Source: Azonexaceae bacterium (lineage in GTDB: Bacteria; Pseudomonadota; Gammaproteobacteria; Burkholderiales; Rhodocyclaceae). Taken from it: a stretch of DNA of 7,036 nucleotides. Location: NCBI GenBank assembly GCA_009469685.1, contig SSTA01000039.1, positions 1 through 7,036 on the forward strand. The letters run 5' to 3'. The translations under genes were made by a program, and so were the position numbers. Positions 1-5,990 of this stretch are shown here, piece by piece; the stretch's first letter is position 1; each line of letters starts with the position of its first letter. The notes under the pieces were generated by a model that had not been told where the DNA came from, ran no database searches, and saw only the letters and a list, made by a program, of their open reading frames with translations.

Positions 1-60
1 TCCATCGCGCTTGTGCCCGACGACCAGCCGCTTCTTCAGCTCTGTGTCCTGCTCGGTCAT
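1..60 (-). CDS. tnpA: IS66-type accessory transposition protein TnpA, N-terminal fragment (runs off window)
   Basis: The minus strand reads ATG at 60-58 and continues as MTEQDTELKKRLVVGHKRDG up to the window edge. This resembles the start of IS66-family TnpA/OrfA proteins, small DNA-binding helix-turn-helix accessory proteins that act with TnpB and the DDE transposase TnpC. Only 20 residues are visible, so the helix-turn-helix and the rest of the element cannot be checked. A purine-rich AGAGGA about 12 bases upstream could be a ribosome binding site; it sits in the loop of an inverted repeat. The gene probably continues intact outside the window, but that is unknown. The identification rests on remembered similarity of a short stretch. 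Confidence 0.65.
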   Translation of the reverse strand, partial: MTEQDTELKKRLVVGHKRDG

Positions 61-61
61 A

Positions 62-89
62 GGTGTCCACGTTCCTCTACATGGACACC
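62..89. repeat. Perfect 8-bp inverted repeat in the IS66 tnpA leader
   Basis: GGTGTCCA at 62-69 and TGGACACC at 82-89 form a perfect 8-bp stem with a 12-base loop. It lies immediately upstream of the tnpA start codon (60-58, minus strand). The loop on the minus strand carries the purine-rich AGAGGA that could act as Shine-Dalgarno. Folding in the mRNA, or protein binding to the DNA palindrome, could tune transposition protein synthesis. The structure is seen directly; the role is inferred. Confidence 0.55.
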
Positions 90-109
90 ATCATCGCCAA
101 CCGCCCGTC

Positions 110-187
110 TCAGCGCCAGACGTCGTCAATAGGGCGCTTACGTTCGATCAGCGCCCACAATTCGTCTGTCAGTATCGGTTTGGCCAT
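110..187 (-). pseudogene. Interrupted IS5/IS427-like transposase gene, 5' remnant
   Basis: From ATG at 187-185 the minus strand reads MAKPILTDELWALIE, a typical N-terminus of IS5-family (IS427-like subgroup) transposases, in which the motif normally continues into a proline-rich stretch. Here the homology stops at 142, where the IS66-family end begins. The frame then runs through IS66 sequence as about ten unrelated residues to a TGA at 112-110. The original gene is therefore broken by insertion, and only about 15 codons of genuine transposase remain visible. The rest may lie on the far side of the IS66 element, outside the window. A GGTGGAGGAG run directly precedes the ATG. Confidence in the family is moderate because the match is short but characteristic. 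Confidence 0.68.
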
Positions 188-229
188 CTCCTCCACCCAG
201 AGAAACAAGGCAGAGGTTAACAAAAGAAA
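142..229 (-). mobile_element. 5' end of an IS5-family (IS427-like) insertion sequence, interrupted
   Basis: The segment contains the transposase start (187-142) and the short leader between it and the stop codon of the ATP-grasp gene at 230. The outer end of this IS must lie close by, because such elements start within some tens of bases of their ATG. The exact terminus is not obvious. A GTTAAC at 216-221 could be the flanking target. Alternatively the end could lie slightly inside the ATP-grasp reading frame, near GGGGCTGTTCACCC on the minus strand. The boundary at 229 is therefore approximate. Confidence 0.5.
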
Positions 230-1474
230 TCAAGGGTGAACAGCCCCTGTGGTCATTTTGTTACGAGTTCTAAGAGCGTTTCGTACATCCTGGAAAAATG
301 GCACCGGATCATCGGCACTCCAGACGTAATAGCGCACCGACGGACGAAAGAAATCACTGAGAAACCGGCTCAACTCATAAAAAGGTCGGGCCACAAACCT
401 CTGATCACAAATCTGTTTCCGTTGAAAAATGATTCTGACCAGGCGTTTCAGTTCGGTAGCCACCATCCGGCACCTGATATCCTCTCGCGGAGGCAGCAAT
501 GCGGGCATCCGCCCCTCTCCTTGCAACCAGTATGCAAGTAGGGCAAAGCCGGCACCACAATGCATAGCCAGTGGAAGACTGCCCCAAAACCGCCCATTTA
601 TTTCCATCAGGACCGCCCTGCCACTCTGAACATCGTAGCGATACTCCACCATCGCCACCCCATCCCAGCCGATGCGTTTAAGCAAAGCTATCGAGCGTTC
701 CTGCAGATCAACAAATTGGCTCAGGGGAACCACATCGCAGACGCTGGAAAATCCCCCCTCCGGCGGCCACTCTGCGATACGCAAATGCTGAAAGCGACGC
801 ACCGCTTCGCCTTTGTGCATAAAAAAGAACTGCCCGAGTCCAATACCGGGACAATACTCCTGAACCATTGGCCAGGTTTCCATTGACCGGTAACGAGCGA
901 CTGCGTCCACGAATTCCTCGCCGGAATTGACGTACTCCGCCTTGACAAGTTCTAGCCCGTTGCTCTCCAAGATTGCAGAAACCGCATTAGGGTCAGCCCA
1001 CTTCAGCACAGCTGGGAACGGAAACGTGGCTGCAATTCGCTCGATATCGTGCCAACCACGCGGACAAATGCTTTGCGGGACATCGATGCCCACACTCCGC
1101 GCCTCGTCAAGAGTCTTTTCCTTGTCAAGGACTGCCTCAAATGCTCTTCGCGAGGGAATCAGCGGTCGCAACGGACTAAGCTCAGCTTGGTGATCAATCA
1201 GCCACGCGGTGTTCGCTTCCGAGACTGTCAACAGGTAACCCGCGCCGTGCCGCTCCCCCAACTCCCTTAGCTCCTGTAGCCCGTTTTCGGAGCGTGGATG
1301 CCGCAATACTGCCCCAGTTTTCAGATAGCGGGAGCGTAACCCGATGGCGTTAGGATCCAAGGCAATCCCGATTACAGGAATCCCCTCCGCCCCCAACTCC
1401 CGAACCAGGCTAAGCCCAATTTGGGATTCAATTCCTAGGACATAGCAAGGGCGCCGCAAAGACTCGTCAGCCAA
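230..1474 (-). CDS. ATP-grasp superfamily enzyme, predicted carboxylate-amine ligase (polysaccharide cluster)
   Basis: This is a cytoplasmic ATP-grasp protein of 414 aa. ATP-grasp enzymes activate a carboxylate as acyl-phosphate and join it to an amine or other nucleophile. Visible features: a Rossmann-like N-terminal pre-ATP domain (residues 10-110, YVLGIESQIG start); a DKEKT stretch at 117-121; the ATP-binding lysine in PAVLKWADP (K158); the hinge-region glutamate in VQEY (E206); and the Mg-binding EINGRFWGS motif at 291-299 (E291, N293). The C-terminal ~80 residues are unassigned. It resembles the predicted ATP-grasp enzymes of COG3919 found in exopolysaccharide clusters; the substrate is unknown. 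The start is TTG (1474-1472), preceded by GAGG with a 7-base gap inside the end of the acyltransferase gene, which it overlaps by 8 bp; no nearby ATG/GTG precedes the conserved domain. The 3' end abuts an insertion sequence, so the last residues may not be native. Confidence 0.83.
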   Translation of the reverse strand: MADESLRRPCYVLGIESQIGLSLVRELGAEGIPVIGIALDPNAIGLRSRYLKTGAVLRHPRSENGLQELRELGERHGAGYLLTVSEANTAWLIDHQAELSPLRPLIPSRRAFEAVLDKEKTLDEARSVGIDVPQSICPRGWHDIERIAATFPFPAVLKWADPNAVSAILESNGLELVKAEYVNSGEEFVDAVARYRSMETWPMVQEYCPGIGLGQFFFMHKGEAVRRFQHLRIAEWPPEGGFSSVCDVVPLSQFVDLQERSIALLKRIGWDGVAMVEYRYDVQSGRAVLMEINGRFWGSLPLAMHCGAGFALLAYWLQGEGRMPALLPPREDIRCRMVATELKRLVRIIFQRKQICDQRFVARPFYELSRFLSDFFRPSVRYYVWSADDPVPFFQDVRNALRTRNKMTTGAVHP

Positions 1475-2573
1475 GGCTGGACCTCGCTTTGGCGGCGGCC
1501 GGTGAAAATCCTTTGAAGCAGCTAAACAGCATTCGCCGCAGGATCGTACGGCGGTTTTCGGTGAAGTAACCCATCAATCCAACCGAAAAAAACATCAGGA
1601 CGCTAACCGAAAGCCAATACCAGGGGCCCTTTGGATCCCCATGCACCACTGCCCCCCAGAATAGGAAGAGGGGCTGGTGAAGTAAATATAGCGTAAAGGT
1701 GTAATTGGCGACAAAGCGCACCGGCTTCTCAATGGACAGCATGAAACGCCCGTGGAAAGGCGCAAGATTACGCACGCCGGCGAAATTCATGAAAACCAGT
1801 ATGCCGAGCAGGTAATCTGCAACAAAGAATTTCGAAAAAGTCATTGACCGATGCAGATCATCCCCTAGCACGCCCTTCAAGCCGTCGGAAGCCCAGTCGC
1901 CGACCCCAAAAACGTGATAAAGAACTATCCCGCATATCGACACGACAACCAGAAGCCAGGATGCCCCAAGGGACAACTCTCTCAGGAAACGCCAGTGATA
2001 GAGCAAGACGCCAAGCCACCATATTGGCGCTAGTAGAATCAGTTTCGGTCCAAGCGCCAGCAGGGTGATTGACGCAACCAGCAGACCGACCCTTGCAGGC
2101 AAGAATATCACCATGGCAAAAGTGACGTAGTACCACCATTCATAACAGATCGACCAGTAAGGAACATTGGAAAAACTGGTTATTGAGATCAGCCACACCT
2201 CATTGAGCATTAGCACGCTGCCGATAATCCGCAGCAAAAATTGGTCGTACGGATAGCCGGCATAGATCTCAGGGTAAAGGCTGCGTCCGACACTGTCGAG
2301 AGCCAGGGTCAACACAATGGTCGGAACAGTTACCGAAAATACCCGCGCAATGCGGCTCGCCGCGTAACTCGCCCAAGTGGACTCTTTGGTCGCCGTAACA
2401 AACGCGATGACAAACCCAGACAAGACAAAAAAGACGATTACCGAGCTATGACCGAAATTGCTTGCCGGTAAAACTGATTCAATAAGAAAACGCTGGTTCG
2501 AGTGATAAACATAGACCAGTAGAGCGGCGAGAAACCGCACCAAATCGAGGTATACCGAAAACTGGCGATTCAT
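1467..2573 (-). CDS. Acyltransferase-3 family membrane O-acyltransferase
   Basis: This 368-aa integral inner-membrane protein has about ten hydrophobic segments, the usual architecture and length of the acyltransferase-3 (OafA/ExoZ-like) family. These proteins transfer acetyl or other acyl groups to hydroxyls of surface sugars. Motifs seen: LDLVRFLAALLVYVYHS near the N-terminus with the family R-x10-H pair (R13, H24); FFVLSGFVIAF at 48-58; the basic SRIARVFSVTVP loop at 73-84; WSICYEWWYY at 140-149; and YTFTLYLLHQPLF at 291-303. E339 and the following Arg residues end the last helix. There is no fused periplasmic SGNH domain. The ATG at 2573 has a good AAGG seven bases upstream. The gene overlaps the ATP-grasp gene downstream and follows a 142-bp gap, so the pair may be separately controlled. 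The acyl donor and acceptor sugar cannot be told from sequence. Confidence 0.9.
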   Translation of the reverse strand: MNRQFSVYLDLVRFLAALLVYVYHSNQRFLIESVLPASNFGHSSVIVFFVLSGFVIAFVTATKESTWASYAASRIARVFSVTVPTIVLTLALDSVGRSLYPEIYAGYPYDQFLLRIIGSVLMLNEVWLISITSFSNVPYWSICYEWWYYVTFAMVIFLPARVGLLVASITLLALGPKLILLAPIWWLGVLLYHWRFLRELSLGASWLLVVVSICGIVLYHVFGVGDWASDGLKGVLGDDLHRSMTFSKFFVADYLLGILVFMNFAGVRNLAPFHGRFMLSIEKPVRFVANYTFTLYLLHQPLFLFWGAVVHGDPKGPWYWLSVSVLMFFSVGLMGYFTENRRTILRRMLFSCFKGFSPAAAKARSSLG

Positions 2574-2715
2574 TGCGAACCCTTAGCAAAAAATATCACC
2601 GTCGCCCCCTGGCGATAAAAAATTCCCCGGAGGCTCTTGCACTTGCAAGTCACGATTATTTAATTCCCACAGTGCTTTGCTTGGTGGCTGAGTGTATGTT
2701 GGAAACCACTCTCTC
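2574..2715. other. Intergenic gap inside the operon, AT-rich with small repeats
   Basis: This 142-bp non-coding stretch separates the deacetylase stop from the acyltransferase start; it is the only sizeable gap between genes of the cluster. It contains two AT-rich patches (2613-2624 and 2652-2663), a tandem CTTGCA repeat (2636-2641, 2642-2647), the 10-bp palindrome ACTTGCAAGT (2641-2650) and the hairpin/T-run element listed separately. No convincing -35/-10 pair stands out on the minus strand, although an internal promoter here is plausible. The Shine-Dalgarno of the acyltransferase gene lies at its left end. Confidence 0.6.
2588..2616 (-). terminator. Possible weak intrinsic terminator or attenuator before the acyltransferase gene
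   Basis: On the minus strand, ATCGCC (2616-2611) can pair with GGTGAT (2600-2595, including one G-U pair) around a 10-base loop, followed directly by A and six T (2594-2588). The same left arm can instead form a competing five-base GC-rich stem, TCGCC/GGCGA (2615-2611 with 2606-2602), with an AGGG loop. The second hairpin would prevent the first. The layout resembles a small attenuator, but the stems are short and this could be chance. Pairing is seen in the sequence; function is inferred. Confidence 0.35.
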
Positions 2716-3678
2716 TTATCCTAATACTCTTCTCAGAGCCTGCTCACCGCGGCGCACCATCGTTGCCAAGAATGTAGTGCTAGGAATCGGCAAGGAACTC
2801 ATTGCTAATTCGATATTAGGTGACTCGGCTAATGTGGCTACTTCATAGCACTCAGGATGAGCCGCCAGATACTTGCAAAGCCGCTCAAAACGACCGACCA
2901 CTATATTGTCCGGCTCGCTACGCCCCTGCTTTAACATTTCGAAATTGTGCGATAGCACGACAAAATGCTTCATACCCTGCGAAAAAGCAGTCTCGAGCGC
3001 CCCTTGTAATTCTGCAAAGCCACATGCACCAACCTGAGCCGGCCGCAAGCGCCCGGTACCATCGCGAAACACTGTCATTGGCAGTATCCGGACGTTTTCG
3101 AACTCCAAGGGATGAAAAAATTCAATTCGCCCTCTCAGATCTTTCCCGCTATCAGGATGAACTTTATTCAAGCTGCTGTCGATACGAATACCCACGTGAT
3201 CCAACGCTCGATAGGTGTCTGCATTGGCGGAGAAACTACCGGCGCGGAAAGCCGTAGCCATTCCGCCCCCCGCTTCAAAAAGGAGGCGGCGCCCCAATTC
3301 GATCAGAAGACACTGTTCATCCAACGTGTAAAAGGACATATGCTGGCGTTTGCGATAGGCACCAGGAAACACCAATGGCCGAATCTCATCTGCCCACTCC
3401 GGGTGCAGATGTAGTTGAATGTCATGCCCCCCGGATTGGATCAATTCGACGACAGTCGCCAAATGCTCGACCCCAAAACGTGCAGCAAACAGGGGTTCGA
3501 CGAAGAAAACTCCTGGCAAGCCATGGCGCCCCAGAATCTCCAGAGTTTTAGGCAACGCATATTCACCAAGCTCCGACCGTCCATAGACATAGCGCTCGAA
3601 GCTGCTGGGAAAACGACCATCGAGGTCATCCCAACCGTTGCACCAAATTTCAATATCGAAAGTTAAATAGACATTCAT
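2716..3678 (-). CDS. NodB/CE4-type polysaccharide deacetylase, WalW-like
   Basis: This 320-aa protein lacks a signal peptide and begins directly with MNVYLTFDIEIW, the first CE4 motif (TFD; D8, with E10 in place of the second Asp of TFDDG). The second motif is GHDIQLHLHPEW (residues 84-95), supplying metal-binding histidines (H90, H92). The third is FRAGSF at 144-149. A possible late histidine motif, VVLSHNFEM, follows. CE4 enzymes remove N- or O-acetyl groups from sugars using a divalent metal. The variant motifs fit the cytoplasmic WalW-like deacetylases of LPS and exopolysaccharide clusters rather than secreted peptidoglycan or chitin deacetylases. Its ATG overlaps the stop of the phosphatase gene as ATGA (3678-3675), implying translational coupling. 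The substrate is probably a precursor or glycan of the same pathway. The C-terminal ~60 residues lack a recognisable motif. Confidence 0.86.
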   Translation of the reverse strand: MNVYLTFDIEIWCNGWDDLDGRFPSSFERYVYGRSELGEYALPKTLEILGRHGLPGVFFVEPLFAARFGVEHLATVVELIQSGGHDIQLHLHPEWADEIRPLVFPGAYRKRQHMSFYTLDEQCLLIELGRRLLFEAGGGMATAFRAGSFSANADTYRALDHVGIRIDSSLNKVHPDSGKDLRGRIEFFHPLEFENVRILPMTVFRDGTGRLRPAQVGACGFAELQGALETAFSQGMKHFVVLSHNFEMLKQGRSEPDNIVVGRFERLCKYLAAHPECYEVATLAESPNIELAMSSLPIPSTTFLATMVRRGEQALRRVLG

Positions 3679-4349
3679 CGCAGTACGCAGGGGCTATCCA
3701 CCTGACGCAAGTCGTGGACGAGGTTGATCACGGCCGAGTGAAGGATGGCAAAGCATGTAAGAAAGTAACGGTCAGAGAGCAAATGGGGATCATGGATATG
3801 GATGCGATGCGGTTTTGACCAATGGCCAAGCAGTGCGATCGAATCAATTGGAATCCCCCGCCGAACCAACTCCCAAGCGTGCCTAACCTCCATCGCCAGC
3901 AATAGGTCACCAGGTTGATAGAAGTAATCGGAAAAGTCCGTTGCACGATGGGAACTTAGATCCTGCCCATACACCTGTGCAGTCACGATTGCCTTCTCGA
4001 AGGCAGGTGCGCCGGTAGTAGTGGCTAACCCGATCGACACCGTACGAACACCGAGACTTTGGGCAACGATGCCGGCAAAGGCGCTGCGGTTGATATTTCC
4101 CAGACACACAAACACAAGCCGCGCTACCCCAGCCTCGTCGATTTCTGAGAATGGCCGTAGCCGCCCAAGGAGAAACTCACACTCCCCTAGTAGAAGCCGG
4201 ACATAGCCTCGGAAATTGCCAAAATTTATGTCCACAAGGGATTTCATCCGCCCGTTCAGGGATAGGTCTTGTTCCCCGTTTGTCGGCGCCGCCAAGCACA
4301 CCTGCGTTGCCTCCCCCCTCCACGAGCATTTTCCGGATTGATTATTCAA
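3675..4349 (-). CDS. Low-molecular-weight protein tyrosine phosphatase-like protein with N-terminal extension
   Basis: The conserved domain begins at about residue 77 of 224 (TTG start) with LVFVCLGNINRSAFAG. This contains the LMW-PTP phosphate-binding loop C-x5-R-S, with nucleophile C82, R88 and S89. The usual second cysteine of CxGNxCRS is Asn here. The general-acid aspartate is in HDPHL (D187-P188), where the family normally has DPYY or similar. In polysaccharide loci such enzymes dephosphorylate tyrosine kinases that control polymerisation and export, but no kinase is visible. Two starts are possible. TTG at 4349-4347 overlaps the upstream TGA as TTGA and has GGAAGG seven bases upstream. 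ATG at 4247-4245 gives a 190-aa protein beginning MKSLVDINFG, but with a poor ribosome site. Either way the protein is longer than the usual ~150 aa because of a leader of 40-75 residues. It is coupled to the deacetylase gene. Confidence 0.8.
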   Translation of the reverse strand: MNNQSGKCSWRGEATQVCLAAPTNGEQDLSLNGRMKSLVDINFGNFRGYVRLLLGECEFLLGRLRPFSEIDEAGVARLVFVCLGNINRSAFAGIVAQSLGVRTVSIGLATTTGAPAFEKAIVTAQVYGQDLSSHRATDFSDYFYQPGDLLLAMEVRHAWELVRRGIPIDSIALLGHWSKPHRIHIHDPHLLSDRYFLTCFAILHSAVINLVHDLRQVDSPCVLR

Positions 4350-5836
4350 CGCTCCACCTTCCCCATGGGCCCAATGTAGCTGCGCGCCACCACCACATTG
4401 TCTACAAAGAGATGCTGATCATGGGGAGAGGGCTCCATGCCACCATGATAAACATTCAACCAGACATCCTCTATGCGCAAACTGTCAACAGAGCGATAAC
4501 GCACGTTGGTACGCACCATGACCAACCGCCCGTCGATCCAGACTCTGATAGCACCGTCTGCCGATGCGGGATGATTGAGGGCGATCTGTTGCTCGATGCA
4601 GTACCAGCGATTGCGTTCTAACAACGCTCCCGGCCACGGCCAATGGTCTCCGTAAACCCCTCCCATCTCTGCGTGGTAGGCATAAGTCACAAGTTGAGTA
4701 AGGCCCTGCATTGGATGATCTCCCTCGTAGATACGAAGAAAACCACCCCGTGCCGACCAGCCATTGGTTCCGTCCGAGCGCCGACCACCCCAACCAGCTG
4801 TGTTGTAGGTGCCCGCCATCCCCGGCATTTTCCCACCGTCTTTGGTTGGATTCCAGTCGTCAGCCAAGCGAAGGTAATAGCGAAAGAATAACTCCTCGGG
4901 TTCGCGCCCGTAGTTCTTGGTATTGAGGCGGAGATCTGAACCGAAGTTACTCCCCTTTTTCAGATTGACCCGAAGCGCATATCCGACCAAAGGCTCAAAG
5001 CGTAAGCGGCTGTCGATGCCCACTACGTCCACTTCCCCTTGGGCCACGGCCCACTTCGATTTCCAGCCTCCCCCCTCTTCGAAACCAGTGGCAAAGATGA
5101 CATCCGGACCCTTCTCAATCCCTATGTCACCCGGAAATCCGGCCGCCAGTCCCTGACGCACGGGCGGCATTGGGAATACGGGAACCGCGGCCTCGAATAC
5201 ACCTATGCGTAGCGCGCTTGCCTGCCCTTTTGCATTGGATAGCACAAGGCGTGCACGACTCAGCTGCCCTCTGGACAACTTTCCTACTAGTGGAAACTCG
5301 ATCAAGATATTCAGCGGCGCACTTATCGACAGCGTATTCAGCCGACCTAGCGCGCGGTAGGTCGTGCAATCAAGGTGCGTATCAGCAGACGCATCGATGA
5401 TCTCATGTTGACCATCAGCATACTCCAGCACTAGCATCGGCCGGTCTGCGGGGCTTCCCGCCTCGCGGCTATGAAACACGGCGTAGCCGGACCCACCAGT
5501 TGCTCGCAGAAAAAACATTCCGCGACGTTGGCCGGCTTTCCTCCATTTCTCGATGAGCGCCGTCACAACCCAAGAGGCGCCAACAGAACCGGGCGCTACC
5601 TTGTCATAAGCTTCCTCCCCGTGCATTTTCCCTCGAGCATCACGCCAATCCCCGGCACGCCTCTCCCAAGCGAGAATGTCTGCCAGAAAATGCGAGCAAG
5701 AAGCGCCTCCCGCGCCTTCGTACAGAGTAAGTCGGCCTGCCAACTCGGATGCCTGAATTTCCCCAGAACTACCACTTCCGCTCCAAGCCAAACCGATTGA
5801 GAAGCATAGGAATAACAAACAAAGTAACCGCATCAT
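4346..5836 (-). CDS. Secreted DNRLRE/CBM96-like and polysaccharide-lyase-like protein
   Basis: Predicted to be exported, 496 aa from the chosen start. The ATG pair at 5836-5831 begins MMRLLCLLFLCFSIGLAW, a clear Sec signal peptide, and is preceded by GAGG at about 7 bases. The frame is open further upstream to a TTG at 5989, but that codon lies within the neighbouring IS and is rejected. Residues ~29-140 resemble the DNRLRE (disaggregatase-related, CBM96-like) fold, with a typical ending YAVFHSRE...RPMLVLEY. Residues ~150-220 resemble the first half of a second such module (SADTHLD...). Residues ~249-490 look like a beta-jelly-roll lyase of the PL14/PL20 kind: GGKMPGMAG (334-342), WSARGGF, a YHGG near 463-466 and a C-terminal FVDNVVVARSYIGP. 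It probably binds and cleaves, or at least binds, a uronic-acid-containing polymer in the periplasm or outside. The enzymatic assignment is tentative. No lipobox was found. It is the first gene of the cluster. Confidence 0.72.
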   Translation of the reverse strand: MMRLLCLLFLCFSIGLAWSGSGSSGEIQASELAGRLTLYEGAGGASCSHFLADILAWERRAGDWRDARGKMHGEEAYDKVAPGSVGASWVVTALIEKWRKAGQRRGMFFLRATGGSGYAVFHSREAGSPADRPMLVLEYADGQHEIIDASADTHLDCTTYRALGRLNTLSISAPLNILIEFPLVGKLSRGQLSRARLVLSNAKGQASALRIGVFEAAVPVFPMPPVRQGLAAGFPGDIGIEKGPDVIFATGFEEGGGWKSKWAVAQGEVDVVGIDSRLRFEPLVGYALRVNLKKGSNFGSDLRLNTKNYGREPEELFFRYYLRLADDWNPTKDGGKMPGMAGTYNTAGWGGRRSDGTNGWSARGGFLRIYEGDHPMQGLTQLVTYAYHAEMGGVYGDHWPWPGALLERNRWYCIEQQIALNHPASADGAIRVWIDGRLVMVRTNVRYRSVDSLRIEDVWLNVYHGGMEPSPHDQHLFVDNVVVARSYIGPMGKVER

Positions 5837-5970
5837 GCGCCCCCCTCGAATAGGAAGTAATGGCACCAGTTCCGGTGCTCTGGCCAGCCTCCGGGTGAGA
5901 ATAGGCTGTGGCACGTGGCGGGTTGGGGTACTGGCGTCCCCGGAATCCATGCAGATGGCAGGCGCGCTGT

Positions 5971-5974
5971 CTAA
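5971..5974. repeat. Probable target-site duplication CTAA of the IS5 element (one copy)
   Basis: The tetranucleotide CTAA directly abuts the presumed IS end at 5975. IS5-group elements prefer and duplicate YTAR sites such as CTAA/TTAG. The second copy would be beyond the right edge of the window, so duplication itself is not shown. Confidence 0.55.
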
Positions 5975-5990
5975 GGATTCCCTGAACAAC
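5975..5990. repeat. Terminal inverted repeat of the IS5-group element (transposase 3' side)
   Basis: GGATTCCCTGAACAAC resembles the ends of IS5-group elements, which typically read GGaa(g/t)...CTGAACAA from the outside inward. It is preceded by CTAA, matching the group's target preference. The partner repeat is not in the window, so the length of the repeat is unknown. Confidence 0.62.

Larger units (their letters stand above)
1..141 (-). mobile_element. Terminal part of an IS66-family insertion sequence
   Basis: Read on the minus strand, the element begins at 141 with GTAAGCGCCCTATTGACG. A GTAA-type start is characteristic of IS66-family ends. About 80 bases inside it is the start codon of a protein that reads like IS66 TnpA (OrfA). 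The junction at 141/142 falls inside a transposase reading frame of a different IS type, which marks the insertion point. IS66 elements normally make an 8-bp target duplication. The flanking octamer here would be GATCGAAC (minus strand, 149-142), but the other copy is outside the window, so this cannot be confirmed. Only one end of the element is visible. Confidence 0.72.

Noticed and set aside
2602..2622. Plus-strand intrinsic terminator at the TCGCC/GGCGA hairpin
   Set aside because: On the plus strand the stem is followed by A residues, not T, and there is no plus-strand gene upstream to terminate.
2820..3257. Plus-strand open frame of 145 codons
   Set aside because: It is fully antisense to the CE4 deacetylase with its conserved motifs, and its translation has no family resemblance.
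4151..4621. Plus-strand open frame of 156 codons
   Set aside because: It overlaps two well-supported minus-strand genes antisense, has no recognisable motif and crosses their junction; it is a shadow frame.
5755..5836. Lipoprotein signal (cysteines in LLCLLFLCFS) for the lyase-like protein
   Set aside because: Neither cysteine is preceded by a proper lipobox (small residues at -1/-3), so an ordinary signal peptide is more likely.
5837..5989. Upstream in-frame extension of the lyase-like gene to a TTG at 5989
   Set aside because: The TTG and following codons lie in the IS5 terminal repeat, the extension is low in recognisable features, and a clear signal peptide with a good ribosome site starts at 5836.
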